DNA of 64,000 bases from Intestinibacter bartlettii (lineage in GTDB: Bacteria > Bacillota > Clostridia > Peptostreptococcales > Peptostreptococcaceae): the NCBI RefSeq assembly GCF_000154445.1, contig NZ_DS499564.1. One strand, written 5' to 3'. Both the position numbers and the translations under genes were made by a program. This document shows, piece by piece, positions 46,832-56,168 of the stretch; position 1 is the stretch's first letter; each line of letters starts with the position of its first letter. The notes beneath the pieces are model-generated. The model saw only the letters and a program-made list of their open reading frames with translations, had not been told where the DNA came from and did no database searches.

Positions 46832-47578
46832 CTATATAATTTTCTCTATATCTTCTATATTATTTATAACCTTTGGATAATCAATTTTTTTTCTACTTAT
46901 AATTATCACTGGTATATTTAACACTTTGCATGCATTGATTTTTTCTAAGAAACCTCCTGCTACTCCACTTTCTTTAGTAATTAATAAATCTATGTTGTAT
47001 TGTTTATAAGTAGCTATATTCATTTCTTCAGAAAAAGGTCCTTTCATAGCGATAATATTGTCTGCATTAAGCCCTAATCCTTCACAACTTTCAAGAACCT
47101 CACTTGTTGGCAATACACGCGCTATTAAATTTTTTTCCTTTATTAATTCTATATATTTATCTAAGTTTTTACTTCCTGTTCCAATAAATATGTTATTTCC
47201 TATTTCATTAGCTATTTGGCAAGCTTGTTCTATATTTTCAACAACATATTTATTTTCATAGTCAATTTGTTTTATAAGAGATTCCCTTTCAAATCTCACA
47301 TAATCAATATTTGTAATTTTAGAACATTCAATTGCATTACTAGATACAACAGTAGCATAAGGGTGAGTTGCATCTATTATCTGTGTTATGTTTTTTTCTT
47401 TTATCAAAGATACCATATCTTCTTTTGTAAGTTTTCCTAAGAATACATTTTCTGTAGCTTTTTTTGCAATATCTCTTCCGTATTCAGTTGTTACTGAAAC
47501 TATATATGCTAATCCCATATCATTTAATTTATTGCAAATATGTATGCTATCAGATGTTCCTCCTAATACTAAAATCAT
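46832..47578 (-). CDS. cbiJ: Cobalt-precorrin-6A reductase
   Basis: The 248-residue protein begins ILVLGGTSDSIHICNKL, with DATHPYATVVSSNAIE and TGSKNLDKY further on; these are CbiJ/CobK motifs. It reduces the macrocycle with NADPH. It stands 62 bp upstream of cbiK and 47 bp downstream of cbiH. Confidence 0.93.
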   Translation of the reverse strand: MILVLGGTSDSIHICNKLNDMGLAYIVSVTTEYGRDIAKKATENVFLGKLTKEDMVSLIKEKNITQIIDATHPYATVVSSNAIECSKITNIDYVRFERESLIKQIDYENKYVVENIEQACQIANEIGNNIFIGTGSKNLDKYIELIKEKNLIARVLPTSEVLESCEGLGLNADNIIAMKGPFSEEMNIATYKQYNIDLLITKESGVAGGFLEKINACKVLNIPVIIISRKKIDYPKVINNIEDIEKII

Positions 47579-47625
47579 GCTATGTATCCCTTCTTTTGTG
47601 ATGATTAATTTCTTATAAAATTTTC

Positions 47626-48351
47626 TTATACAGTATATCCTCTAGGAGTTATCATTAAATCGTCATGTATATATGTAGATTTATTTCCGATTATAACCAT
47701 AGTAGTCATATCAACTCTTTCAAAATCCATTGTGTCAAAAGTACATATGAATTTTTCTTGATCTTCTCTTCCTACATCTTTTACTATTCCTACAGGTGTT
47801 GAACCATCTTTGAATTCTCCCATTATTTTAAATGCATTTGCTAAATGCTCACTTCTACCTTTACTTCTTGGATTATATAAGCAGATTACAAAATCAGCTT
47901 CTGCTGCTAGTCTTAATCTTTTTTCTATAACTTCCCATGGAGTCAGTAAGTCACTTAAACTTATATGGCAGAAGTCGTGCATTATAGGTGCTCCTAATAC
48001 TGCAGCTGCTCCTATACTGGCAGTAACTCCTGGTACTACTTTAACAGGTATATCTAATTCTTGTTTAGTTATTAATTCAAGTATAAGTCCTGCCATTCCA
48101 TATATACCAGCGTCTCCGCTACTTATAACAGCAACTTTTTTGCCAGTTTTAGCTATGTCGATAGCATCTTGGCATCTGTCTACTTCTTTTCTCATCCCAT
48201 TTTGAACAACTTCTTTATCTTTAATAAAATCTTCAACTAATTTTATATATGTTTTGTAACCAACTATTACTTCTGCATCTTCCATTGCTGATATTGCTTC
48301 TTGCGTCATTAAGTCTCTGCATCCAGGACCTATCCCTATAACGTATATCAT
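47626..48351 (-). CDS. cbiH: Cobalt-precorrin-3 C17-methyltransferase (ring contraction)
   Basis: The 241-residue protein has IGIGPGCRDLMTQEA, VISSGDAGIYGMAGL, VPGVTASIGAAAVLGAP and LYNPRSKGR, typical of CbiH/CobJ. It methylates C17 and contracts the ring. It overlaps cbiG by 4 bp. Confidence 0.95.
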   Translation of the reverse strand: MIYVIGIGPGCRDLMTQEAISAMEDAEVIVGYKTYIKLVEDFIKDKEVVQNGMRKEVDRCQDAIDIAKTGKKVAVISSGDAGIYGMAGLILELITKQELDIPVKVVPGVTASIGAAAVLGAPIMHDFCHISLSDLLTPWEVIEKRLRLAAEADFVICLYNPRSKGRSEHLANAFKIMGEFKDGSTPVGIVKDVGREDQEKFICTFDTMDFERVDMTTMVIIGNKSTYIHDDLMITPRGYTV

Positions 48352-49502
48352 TTGTTCACTCTCCCTGCCGAAAATGTTATTCCCTTAAATTTTTGTTTTT
48401 CGATAATCATATTTCCTTCACTAAGTAAATGTGCACATGGTTCAGCCACTGAATATACCCCTACATTCTTTTTAACCCATTCTGATTCACTATATAAATA
48501 ATCTACTTGTGCTATTTCTTCTACTGTGAATATTTTAAAAGGCACCCCTAAATAATTTGCTAGGTCGATTATCGCTTGTTCATCTTTTTTAATTTCTATA
48601 CTTCCTATAGCTTTTATAGCGTTTTTATCTATATTGTTAATATATAAAAACTCTCTTAGTGAATCTTTCATATGTTTGCTATCTATATTTTTTTTGCATC
48701 CAACACCTAATACGATATCTTTTGGAACTAATTTTATTATTTTTTTGCTTTCAAAATCTAATTTCTGCTTATTACTTATTACTACTACAGTCTCTAAATC
48801 ATTTATTTCTTCATTATTTCTTTTATCCAGATTTAGCATGTCTTCATATTTCAATATAGTAAAACCACGAGTATCTATATCGTAATCTCCATCTATAAAT
48901 AAACCTACTGGTTTATTATTTACTATCATAGAATTTACTTTTAATACATTATCTCTGAAGTTTTCTATATATCCATCAAATCTTTTTGCTATCATATCTA
49001 ATGAAGATTTATTATTTACATCTGTCGCAGTTGTAATAACTGGATTAGACTCTATCAAATGACTTATATATAAAGCCATTTCATTAGCTCCACCCATATG
49101 TCCACTTAATAAGCTTATTACATTTTTTCCTTTTTCATCTGTTACAATTACTGCTGGATCTTGAAATTTACTTTGTATTAATGGTGCTATTGTTCTTACG
49201 ACTATGCCAGTAGCCATGATAAATACTATATATCTGTATTTATTGAATATAGTAGGAATAAAATCTTTTAGTTTTTGTTCAATCCTAATTATATTTTTAC
49301 TATTTTGTTGTGTAAGTTCAAGTTTATCATTTTTCATAGTGTAAGTATCGTTACCTATGTTACAAACCTCTTGAGACTCTTCATTATTTTTCTTTTTTAC
49401 AAAATAGATTTTCCCTTCTTTCAACTTCTTCTGTATTTTTACAGCTAAATTTTTTCCATTGTCTGTTATGCATACAATAGCTATATTATTTTCTGTATTC
49501 AT
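48348..49502 (-). CDS. cbiG: Cobalt-precorrin-5A hydrolase
   Basis: The start is set at ATG 49502, eight bases after AAGGAC; an ATG at 49520 has no ribosome binding site. The 384-residue protein contains MATGIVVRTIAPLI, LLSGHMGGANE and GVGCKKNID, typical of CbiG. It opens the delta-lactone and releases acetaldehyde. It overlaps cbiF by 17 bp. Confidence 0.92.
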   Translation of the reverse strand: MNTENNIAIVCITDNGKNLAVKIQKKLKEGKIYFVKKKNNEESQEVCNIGNDTYTMKNDKLELTQQNSKNIIRIEQKLKDFIPTIFNKYRYIVFIMATGIVVRTIAPLIQSKFQDPAVIVTDEKGKNVISLLSGHMGGANEMALYISHLIESNPVITTATDVNNKSSLDMIAKRFDGYIENFRDNVLKVNSMIVNNKPVGLFIDGDYDIDTRGFTILKYEDMLNLDKRNNEEINDLETVVVISNKQKLDFESKKIIKLVPKDIVLGVGCKKNIDSKHMKDSLREFLYINNIDKNAIKAIGSIEIKKDEQAIIDLANYLGVPFKIFTVEEIAQVDYLYSESEWVKKNVGVYSVAEPCAHLLSEGNMIIEKQKFKGITFSAGRVNK

Positions 49503-50250
49503 GTTTGAAGTCCTTATCATATAATTTTGAATTATTATATGTAGTACCTAAAAATTCTCCCACCATTATTAATGCTGTTTTCTTAATATCATTTTCTTTA
49601 ACTTTGCTTGCTATATCTTCTAAAGTTCCTTTTACTACTTTTTCATCTGGCCAAGTAGCTTTGTATATTACTGCTATTGGAGTAGTTTTTGGATATCCAC
49701 CGTTTATTAATTTTTCTACTACTTTTTCTATTTCTTGAACTGATAAGAATATTACCATTGAAGTTTGGTGTTGTGCGAAAGATTCTATAGATTCTTTTGC
49801 TGGTACCGGAGTTCTTCCTTCCATTCTAGTTATAACAACACTTTGAGATACTTCTGGAACAGTATACTCAACACCTAATGCTGATGATGCTCCCAAAAAT
49901 GAACTTACACCTGGTGTACAATCATAATCTATATCTAATTTTGCTAAGTCTTCAACTTGTTCTCTGATTGAGCCATATATAGAGAAGTCCCCTGTTTGTA
50001 ATCTTACAACTGATTTGCCTTCTTTGATTCCTTTTTCCATAACATTTATTATTTCTTCTAATGTCATGTAAGCACTGTCGTGTATTTCACAACCTTCCTT
50101 ACAATAATCAAGAAGTTCTGGATTTACTAATGAACCTGCATATATTACAACATCTGCATTGCTTAGTAATTTATATCCTTTTAATGTTATTAATTCTTTA
50201 TCCCCAGGTCCTGCCCCTACAAAATGTACTTTATTAATGTTAGTATTCAT
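49486..50250 (-). CDS. cbiF: Cobalt-precorrin-4 C11-methyltransferase
   Basis: The 254-residue methylase shows VHFVGAGPGDKELITLKG, YAGSLVNPELL, RLQTGDFSIYGS and CTPGVSSFLGASSALG, the signature blocks of CbiF/CobM. It methylates C11. Located 4 bp after cbiT. Confidence 0.95.
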   Translation of the reverse strand: MNTNINKVHFVGAGPGDKELITLKGYKLLSNADVVIYAGSLVNPELLDYCKEGCEIHDSAYMTLEEIINVMEKGIKEGKSVVRLQTGDFSIYGSIREQVEDLAKLDIDYDCTPGVSSFLGASSALGVEYTVPEVSQSVVITRMEGRTPVPAKESIESFAQHQTSMVIFLSVQEIEKVVEKLINGGYPKTTPIAVIYKATWPDEKVVKGTLEDIASKVKENDIKKTALIMVGEFLGTTYNNSKLYDKDFKHEYRK

Positions 50251-50254
50251 CGTC

Positions 50255-50821
50255 TTATTCTACTCCTTTTTCGCATGAAATTATATATATTGGATTATGA
50301 GGTTTGAAATATTCCCCTGGTCCTAATTTTTCAAGTTTTGAAACGTTTAAAACTGTTACATCAACGTTTTTAAATCCCTTTTCTCTTACTAATCTCAACA
50401 TTTCATAGAATGTATCAATTATTATAAAGTTTGCTACAAGTCTTCCTCCTGGAACTAATAAATCTTTAGACCAGTCGATTATTTCTTCTAACTTGTTTCC
50501 TGTCCCACCAAGAAAAATTGCATCTACATCATTATATATATCTAACTCAACAGGTGCATAAGCTTTTACTACTTCTACATTAGTTAAATTAAAATTTTCT
50601 ATATTTTTATTTACTAAATCAAGTGCATCATCATTGCGTTCAATAGCAATAACTCTTAAGTCTGGATAGTGATATCCAGCTTCTATAGATATACTCCCTG
50701 TTCCAGCGCCTACATCTATAAAAGTTTTTGCATTTAATAAATCTAGTTTATTAATTGATATTGCTCTAACTTCTTCTTTTGTTATTGGAACTTTTCCTGT
50801 TATAAAATCCCTATTCCTCAT
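50255..50821 (-). CDS. cbiT: Cobalt-precorrin-7 C15-methyltransferase (decarboxylating)
   Basis: The 188-residue protein has a class I SAM fold (FIDVGAGTGSISIEAG, DAIFLGGTG, GGRLVANFI). The family motif PITKEEVRA is near the N-terminus. It decarboxylates and methylates C15. cbiE and cbiT are separate genes here, overlapping by 11 bp; in some organisms they are fused as CobL. Confidence 0.94.
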   Translation of the reverse strand: MRNRDFITGKVPITKEEVRAISINKLDLLNAKTFIDVGAGTGSISIEAGYHYPDLRVIAIERNDDALDLVNKNIENFNLTNVEVVKAYAPVELDIYNDVDAIFLGGTGNKLEEIIDWSKDLLVPGGRLVANFIIIDTFYEMLRLVREKGFKNVDVTVLNVSKLEKLGPGEYFKPHNPIYIISCEKGVE

Positions 50822-51419
50822 CTAATATCACCACTACATTCATATCAAATTTTTCAACTGCCAATATATCTTCTGGCTTTCCTATTGTTATTTTCTCATC
50901 TTCATAAGAAAGATTTTCCCCTACAACAATAGTCTTATTTAAGTTTCTTTTTTGTATTTCTCTGCTTATTTCATGAGGTCCTATTTTACTATCAGTAACC
51001 ATACATACTTTTTTATGTGAAAGTATATAATCAAAGTCTGGAACTTTACCATGGCTACTTGTAATATAAACATCATTCATATCAACAAATATTCTTGAGA
51101 ATATATATTGAAGAGAACTTATACCAGAAACTATATTCAAATGTTTATGCTCTATGTTTTTTGAAAGATATCTTCCAATTCCATATATAGATGGATCTCC
51201 AGACGCTATAACAGAAATATTTTTATCTAAGTTATTTTGTATGTATTGTAGGATTTCTTTTAAGTTTGTAGATAAAACTATCTTTTCTCCCTTGAAATCT
51301 TTAATGGATTCAAGGTTTCTTTTTCCCCCAATTACTACATCTGATGAATAAATAAGTTGTTCACCTAATTTAGTAATATAGCCTGTATCTCCAGGCCCTA
51401 AACCTATAATATTTATCAT
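50811..51419 (-). CDS. cbiE: Cobalt-precorrin-7 C5-methyltransferase
   Basis: The 202-residue tetrapyrrole methylase starts INIIGLGPGDTGYITKLG and continues with SGDPSIYGIGRYL. Together with CbiT it covers the CobL activity. It overlaps cbiD by 4 bp and cbiT by 11 bp. Confidence 0.93.
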   Translation of the reverse strand: MINIIGLGPGDTGYITKLGEQLIYSSDVVIGGKRNLESIKDFKGEKIVLSTNLKEILQYIQNNLDKNISVIASGDPSIYGIGRYLSKNIEHKHLNIVSGISSLQYIFSRIFVDMNDVYITSSHGKVPDFDYILSHKKVCMVTDSKIGPHEISREIQKRNLNKTIVVGENLSYEDEKITIGKPEDILAVEKFDMNVVVILDEE

Positions 51420-52567
51420 CTAAATACCTCCACTATAGAATCTGCATTGTCTGATTTCGCAAGATATGACTTGTCCATTCTAAACATATACACCCCTACT
51501 TCTATATCATCATCACCCAAGTGTTGTTTTACTCTATCTCTACATTTGTTACATAGGATTTCATAAACACCTGTATATTCACTTTGGTCAATTATTTCAA
51601 CTGCACCTTCTGCTGTAACACATTTATCTATTTCTTGTAGAAATTCTAATGGTGCTCCCATAAGTGCTAAATTCGAAATCATTATTTCATTTCTAGCATC
51701 GGCAACCTTGCTATGAGTGTGAAATATTCCAGCTGAAACTTTTATAAATTTTCCAATATGTCCAGCTAAAAGAATTTTTTTATACCCCATTCGTTTAGCT
51801 TCCATAAGCATATAGCCTACAAAGTTGCTCATTCTAACTACATATTTTATATCTAGTCCAAGTTCATTTTGAATAAATTCTTCTCCATGATTTCCTGGAA
51901 CTAATATAATTTTATCTAGTCCTTGAGACCTTTTCATTTCTAGTTCTATAGATAGTGATTTTTTCCATCCTTCATCACTCATAGGTTCGACTATACCTGA
52001 AGTTCCTAAAATAGATATTCCTCCGACTATTCCAAGTCTAGGGTTAAAAGTCTTTTTCGCTATTTCAACTCCTTGAGGTGCATATATAGTAATCTTTAAT
52101 GTTTTTGTTTTATCTATATATGTATTTAAATCTGTTCCTAATACTTTGCGGATTTCAGTTTTAATCATATTCATAGGAACTGGATTTATAGCTGATTTTC
52201 CAACTTCAACTTTTAGTCCTTTTTTAGTAACTGTTCCTACTCCTATTCCACCTGTAACATAAATATCTTCGCCCTCATTTTCTCTATCAATCATTTCTGC
52301 CTTTGCAAAAATATCCATAGTATGAGTTGCATCGATATCATCTCCACCATCTTTTTGTATAGAACAAATCGCATATTCTTTATTTATTTCTATATTTCCA
52401 GGCTTTAAAGTTAAATAAATGCCTTTAGGTGTATCTATGTTAACTGATTCTATTTTCTTTTGAGTAATTAACATATATGTCGCTGCCTTTGATGCTGCAG
52501 CTGCACAAGATCCAGTAGTATATCCTCTTCTGTATTTTTTGCCGTCTATATATACATACTCTTCCAT
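51416..52567 (-). CDS. cbiD: Cobalt-precorrin-5B C1-methyltransferase
   Basis: The 383-residue protein opens with the CbiD motif RRGYTTGSCAAAASKAA and has VTGGIGVGTVTKKGL and GTSGIVEPMSD later. It methylates C1. It follows cbiC by 8 bp. Confidence 0.95.
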   Translation of the reverse strand: MEEYVYIDGKKYRRGYTTGSCAAAASKAATYMLITQKKIESVNIDTPKGIYLTLKPGNIEINKEYAICSIQKDGGDDIDATHTMDIFAKAEMIDRENEGEDIYVTGGIGVGTVTKKGLKVEVGKSAINPVPMNMIKTEIRKVLGTDLNTYIDKTKTLKITIYAPQGVEIAKKTFNPRLGIVGGISILGTSGIVEPMSDEGWKKSLSIELEMKRSQGLDKIILVPGNHGEEFIQNELGLDIKYVVRMSNFVGYMLMEAKRMGYKKILLAGHIGKFIKVSAGIFHTHSKVADARNEIMISNLALMGAPLEFLQEIDKCVTAEGAVEIIDQSEYTGVYEILCNKCRDRVKQHLGDDDIEVGVYMFRMDKSYLAKSDNADSIVEVFR

Positions 52568-52575
52568 ATCACTAC

Positions 52576-53205
52576 CTACATTGCATATAATATAGCATTA
52601 ACTATTGCAGCAGCTACATTACTTCCACCTTTTCTGCCTTCAGCTACTATATAAGGAATTTCTGTTTGTTCTAGTGAATATTTTGATTCAGCAGCACCAA
52701 CAAAACCAACTGGAACACCTACAACTGCATCAACACTACAACCTTCATTAAACATTTCTATAACTTTGTATAAAGCTGTTGGAGCATTTCCAAGGACAAA
52801 TATTTTTCTTCCTTCATCTTTCATTGCTAATTCAACTGCTGCCATAGAACGAGTTATTCCTTTTTCTTTCGCAAGTTCTTTTGTTCTTTCATCAGCAACT
52901 AAACATTTATATTCACAACCTAAGTCATTTAATTTACTTTTATTAATTCCGCTTAAAGCCATATTAGTATCTGTATAGATTGTGCATTTATTATTTAATG
53001 CATCTATTATCTTTTGTACAGCGGTTTCTGATATTTTTAATATATCTAAGTATTCAAAATCTGCACTAGTATGAATGCAACGTTTGATTATTTTTTCTTC
53101 TATTTCATTTTTAAATTTATAACCTGGTCTTATATCATCGATTATCCCCTGAATTATTTCAAAACTTCTGACCTCTATCATTTTTGGGTCTTTAATATAT
53201 TCCAT
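52576..53205 (-). CDS. cbiC: Cobalt-precorrin-8 methylmutase
   Basis: The 209-residue protein contains RCIHTSADFEY, whose His is the CbiC catalytic residue, and VGVPVGFVGAAESK. It moves the methyl from C11 to C12 to give cobyrinate. Its first 28 bp overlap the end of pduX. Confidence 0.95.
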   Translation of the reverse strand: MEYIKDPKMIEVRSFEIIQGIIDDIRPGYKFKNEIEEKIIKRCIHTSADFEYLDILKISETAVQKIIDALNNKCTIYTDTNMALSGINKSKLNDLGCEYKCLVADERTKELAKEKGITRSMAAVELAMKDEGRKIFVLGNAPTALYKVIEMFNEGCSVDAVVGVPVGFVGAAESKYSLEQTEIPYIVAEGRKGGSNVAAAIVNAILYAM

Positions 53206-54080
53206 TCTTCTTCCTCCCTAACTTTTCCATCAATAATGTCTGATGTATATATTTTTTTATAGTATTTTGACATTTCATCTTCTCTTAAATATTCAATTAG
53301 CCTTATATCATCCATCTCTCTATGCATTAAAATTCCGATAACTGTTCCGCTGTGGGCGATATTAACTCCATAACACCCATACTTATCAGAAATATCTATT
53401 ATTTTTTCTAAGAATGGCTTTTTATGTATATTTTCATTCGCCAAACCACTATATGTACAAGCTTTACCTATTAGATTTAAATCATTTTTAGCAAGACCTT
53501 CATCTAATAATTCAAAAGATTTTTTGATTATTTCCTTATTCTGCATCTTATACGTCTTATAGTTTGGTGTCATTCTAATTGATTTTGTGTCTAGAATATC
53601 GCTCGGCTCTAATATAACTACTTTAGCATCGTTAATACCACCTAAATATTTTTTTATATCTGCTGTAAGAGGATTAAATATACTATGCTGATTTAATAGT
53701 AGGGAATCTGTCGCTTCTATTTTTACAGCTAACTTTGAAATTTCTTCTCCGGTTAAGGTTTTATTCAACATAGATAATGTAGCTTTAATAGTTGCGCCAA
53801 TATCAGCAGTAGAACTTGCCATCCCCTTTCCAACAGGTATTTGACTTTTTATATTGAGTGATATATTTTTAGTTTCATCCACAGGTAACCCAAACTTTTC
53901 AAAAACAAGCTCCATAGCTCGTCGTGATTTTTTAGGTCCTTTTTGAATGATTTCTTTACCTTCCTCTAAAGTCGCTACCGAAAATAAATTAATTGCATAT
54001 GATGATAAATATTCCTCATTATCCAAAAACCCTTGAACGAATTCACCACAAGATGCTGGACATACTCCATAAAATTTCAT
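53178..54080 (-). CDS. pduX: L-threonine kinase (PduX-like GHMP kinase)
   Basis: The 300-residue kinase has the GHMP ATP loop PVGKGMASSTAD (82-93) and the PduX-typical N-terminus CPASCGEFVQG. It makes O-phosphothreonine, the substrate of CobD, for the aminopropanol side chain. Its place between cobD and cbiC supports this role. In Salmonella it sits in a propanediol operon; here it is part of the de novo operon. Confidence 0.93.
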   Translation of the reverse strand: MKFYGVCPASCGEFVQGFLDNEEYLSSYAINLFSVATLEEGKEIIQKGPKKSRRAMELVFEKFGLPVDETKNISLNIKSQIPVGKGMASSTADIGATIKATLSMLNKTLTGEEISKLAVKIEATDSLLLNQHSIFNPLTADIKKYLGGINDAKVVILEPSDILDTKSIRMTPNYKTYKMQNKEIIKKSFELLDEGLAKNDLNLIGKACTYSGLANENIHKKPFLEKIIDISDKYGCYGVNIAHSGTVIGILMHREMDDIRLIEYLREDEMSKYYKKIYTSDIIDGKVREEEEWNILKTQK

Positions 54081-54084
54081 ACTG

Positions 54085-55152
54085 TTATACCAATATTTTT
54101 CTTAATGATTCTATTAAAACTTTATTGTCATTATGAGATTTTATAGCTACTCTTATGTAACTTTTGTCTAGTCCAATAAAATTTGAAGCATCTCGTATAA
54201 GGATATTATATTTTTCAAAAAGTTCTAGTTTTAATGAATTAGCTTCATCATCGTCTAATTTTATAAGAACAAAATTTGTATCTGTGTCGTAAACTTTTAA
54301 TCTTGATATTTTTCTTAATTCTTCTAACATAAACTTTCTTTCGTTTATGTAGTAATCTTTGCTGCCATTTATATATTCTTTATCTTTAAATAAATAATTA
54401 GATAAGTTTTCAGCAAATGAATTTATAGTCCAAGGTTCTTTATATTCATAAATATTATTTATGATTTGCTTATTACTTGTAACTCCATATCCTAGTCTAA
54501 GACCTGGCATTCCAAAGAATTTAGTCACGGCCTTTAATATAAATAAATTAGGAGTTTGTTCTATCTTATTTATCAAGCTATATTTTTCTTCCTCCCCTAC
54601 AAATTCCATAAAAGTTTCATCTACAATTAAAAGTTTATCGTTTTCTATCATCAAATCTAATAGTTCATTTAGATCCTTAACTTTTCCATTTGGATTATTT
54701 GGATTACAAACAAATAAACTATCAAACTTGTCCATATTTTTTTGTATCTCATCTAAATCAATGCTAAAATTATTTTCTTCCTTTAAATGAAAGTCTATTA
54801 TTTCTAAATTATTTAATTTAGCCCCTCTACCATATTCAGAAAAAGTAGGGTTTAAAATAGCTAATCTCCTTTTTATACTTTTCATAAGTAGATATATAAT
54901 TTCTGTAGCTCCATTACCTGGAATTATAAGCTCGCTATCTACTTTTATATAATCAGAAATGTTATTTCTTAAATTAGTATAATTTATATCTGGATAACTT
55001 CTACTTTTCTCTAACCCTTCCAAAACATATTTTCCCAAATCGGAAATTATATGTGGATTTACATTTGAGCTAAAATCAATTATGTCATTTTCATTTTTTC
55101 CAAATTTTTTAGCCATATTATCGACATTAGCTCCATGACCTAAATCCTTCAT
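54085..55152 (-). CDS. cobD: Threonine-phosphate decarboxylase
   Basis: The 355-residue class I/II aminotransferase-fold enzyme has DFSSNVNPH, CNPNNPNGK, VDETFMEF and the PLP lysine Lys211 in VTKFFGMPGLRLGYG. It decarboxylates threonine phosphate to aminopropanol phosphate. It could be confused with HisC, but the GHGAN-x-D N-terminus and operon context favour CobD. Confidence 0.93.
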   Translation of the reverse strand: MKDLGHGANVDNMAKKFGKNENDIIDFSSNVNPHIISDLGKYVLEGLEKSRSYPDINYTNLRNNISDYIKVDSELIIPGNGATEIIYLLMKSIKRRLAILNPTFSEYGRGAKLNNLEIIDFHLKEENNFSIDLDEIQKNMDKFDSLFVCNPNNPNGKVKDLNELLDLMIENDKLLIVDETFMEFVGEEEKYSLINKIEQTPNLFILKAVTKFFGMPGLRLGYGVTSNKQIINNIYEYKEPWTINSFAENLSNYLFKDKEYINGSKDYYINERKFMLEELRKISRLKVYDTDTNFVLIKLDDDEANSLKLELFEKYNILIRDASNFIGLDKSYIRVAIKSHNDNKVLIESLRKILV

Positions 55153-55177
55153 ATGTATCCTCCTTATTAATAAGCAA

Positions 55178-56167
55178 TTACATGAAAATATGATATATTA
55201 TCACGTAAAATAATGTAAATACTAGCATAGAAGTCAATGATGTTGCATATAATATTTTGTTAGTTCTTGATATATCTTGAACTTCTATTTCTCTAGTTTT
55301 ATCTCCAATCGTTGGTTTATATACTGTTTCTCCAAAATAAATATTTGTCCCACCTAATTGGATTCCTAACGCTCCTGCAACTGCACCCTCTGAAAATGCA
55401 CAGTTAGGACTTTTGTGATTTTTTCTATCTCTTATTGATATCTTAAAACAATTTTTATAATCATTTCTCAAAAAGAGGTTCCCTATTGTAAATAAGATAA
55501 CTGATATTCTTGATGGAATATAATTTGCTATATCATCAATTTTTGCTGAAGCAAATCCTATATGAAGATATTTTTCGTTTTTATATCCTACTGAAGAATC
55601 TAAAGTATTAATCGCCTTATAAGTCATTGCCAAAGGTGCTGCTAATGATATTCCGCCAACATTTATACATGCTCCTACAAAAGCATAAAATAAAGGTGCA
55701 ATTAATCCATCAACAGTATTTTCTGCTACAGTTTCCACAGTTGCCCTTATTATTTCTTTTTCACTTAAATTTTCAGTATCTCTACCTACTATATAAGACA
55801 ATTGTATTCTAGATTTTTTTATATCTCCAGTTTTTAAAACATCATATATTTTTTTAGCTTCATCTTTTAAACATTTTGTCGCTAGAGTTGTATAAATCAC
55901 AATCGAATTTATTATAACATAAACTACCATGTTAAATCTTGCCAATCTTATAATTTCATATGTTATTATGAAAGTTATTCCTACAGTTACAAACCATAAG
56001 AAAAATCCTCCTATTTTTAATCCTTTATCACTTTTGGCTATTTTTCTTATAAAGTTTTCAACTGATTTTATTAATTTTCCTATATATTTAACAGGATGAG
56101 GAAATGAATACGGATCTCCTATAATTAAATCTGTAATATATCCTATGTACAATGATAATATATTCAT
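55178..56167 (-). CDS. cbiB: Adenosylcobinamide-phosphate synthase CbiB
   Basis: The 329-residue membrane protein begins with IGYITDLIIGDPYSFPHPVKYIG, the CbiB signature, and has four to five transmembrane segments. ETVAENTVDGLIAPLFYA and NHKSPNCAFSEGAVAGALGI are further family blocks. It attaches aminopropanol phosphate to adenosylcobyric acid. One base separates it from cbiA. Confidence 0.95.
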   Translation of the reverse strand: MNILSLYIGYITDLIIGDPYSFPHPVKYIGKLIKSVENFIRKIAKSDKGLKIGGFFLWFVTVGITFIITYEIIRLARFNMVVYVIINSIVIYTTLATKCLKDEAKKIYDVLKTGDIKKSRIQLSYIVGRDTENLSEKEIIRATVETVAENTVDGLIAPLFYAFVGACINVGGISLAAPLAMTYKAINTLDSSVGYKNEKYLHIGFASAKIDDIANYIPSRISVILFTIGNLFLRNDYKNCFKISIRDRKNHKSPNCAFSEGAVAGALGIQLGGTNIYFGETVYKPTIGDKTREIEVQDISRTNKILYATSLTSMLVFTLFYVIIYHIFM

Positions 56168-56168
56168 T

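Noticed and set aside
47810..48205. Open frame of 131 codons on the plus strand inside cbiH
   Set aside because: Antisense shadow; cbiH itself has all family motifs.
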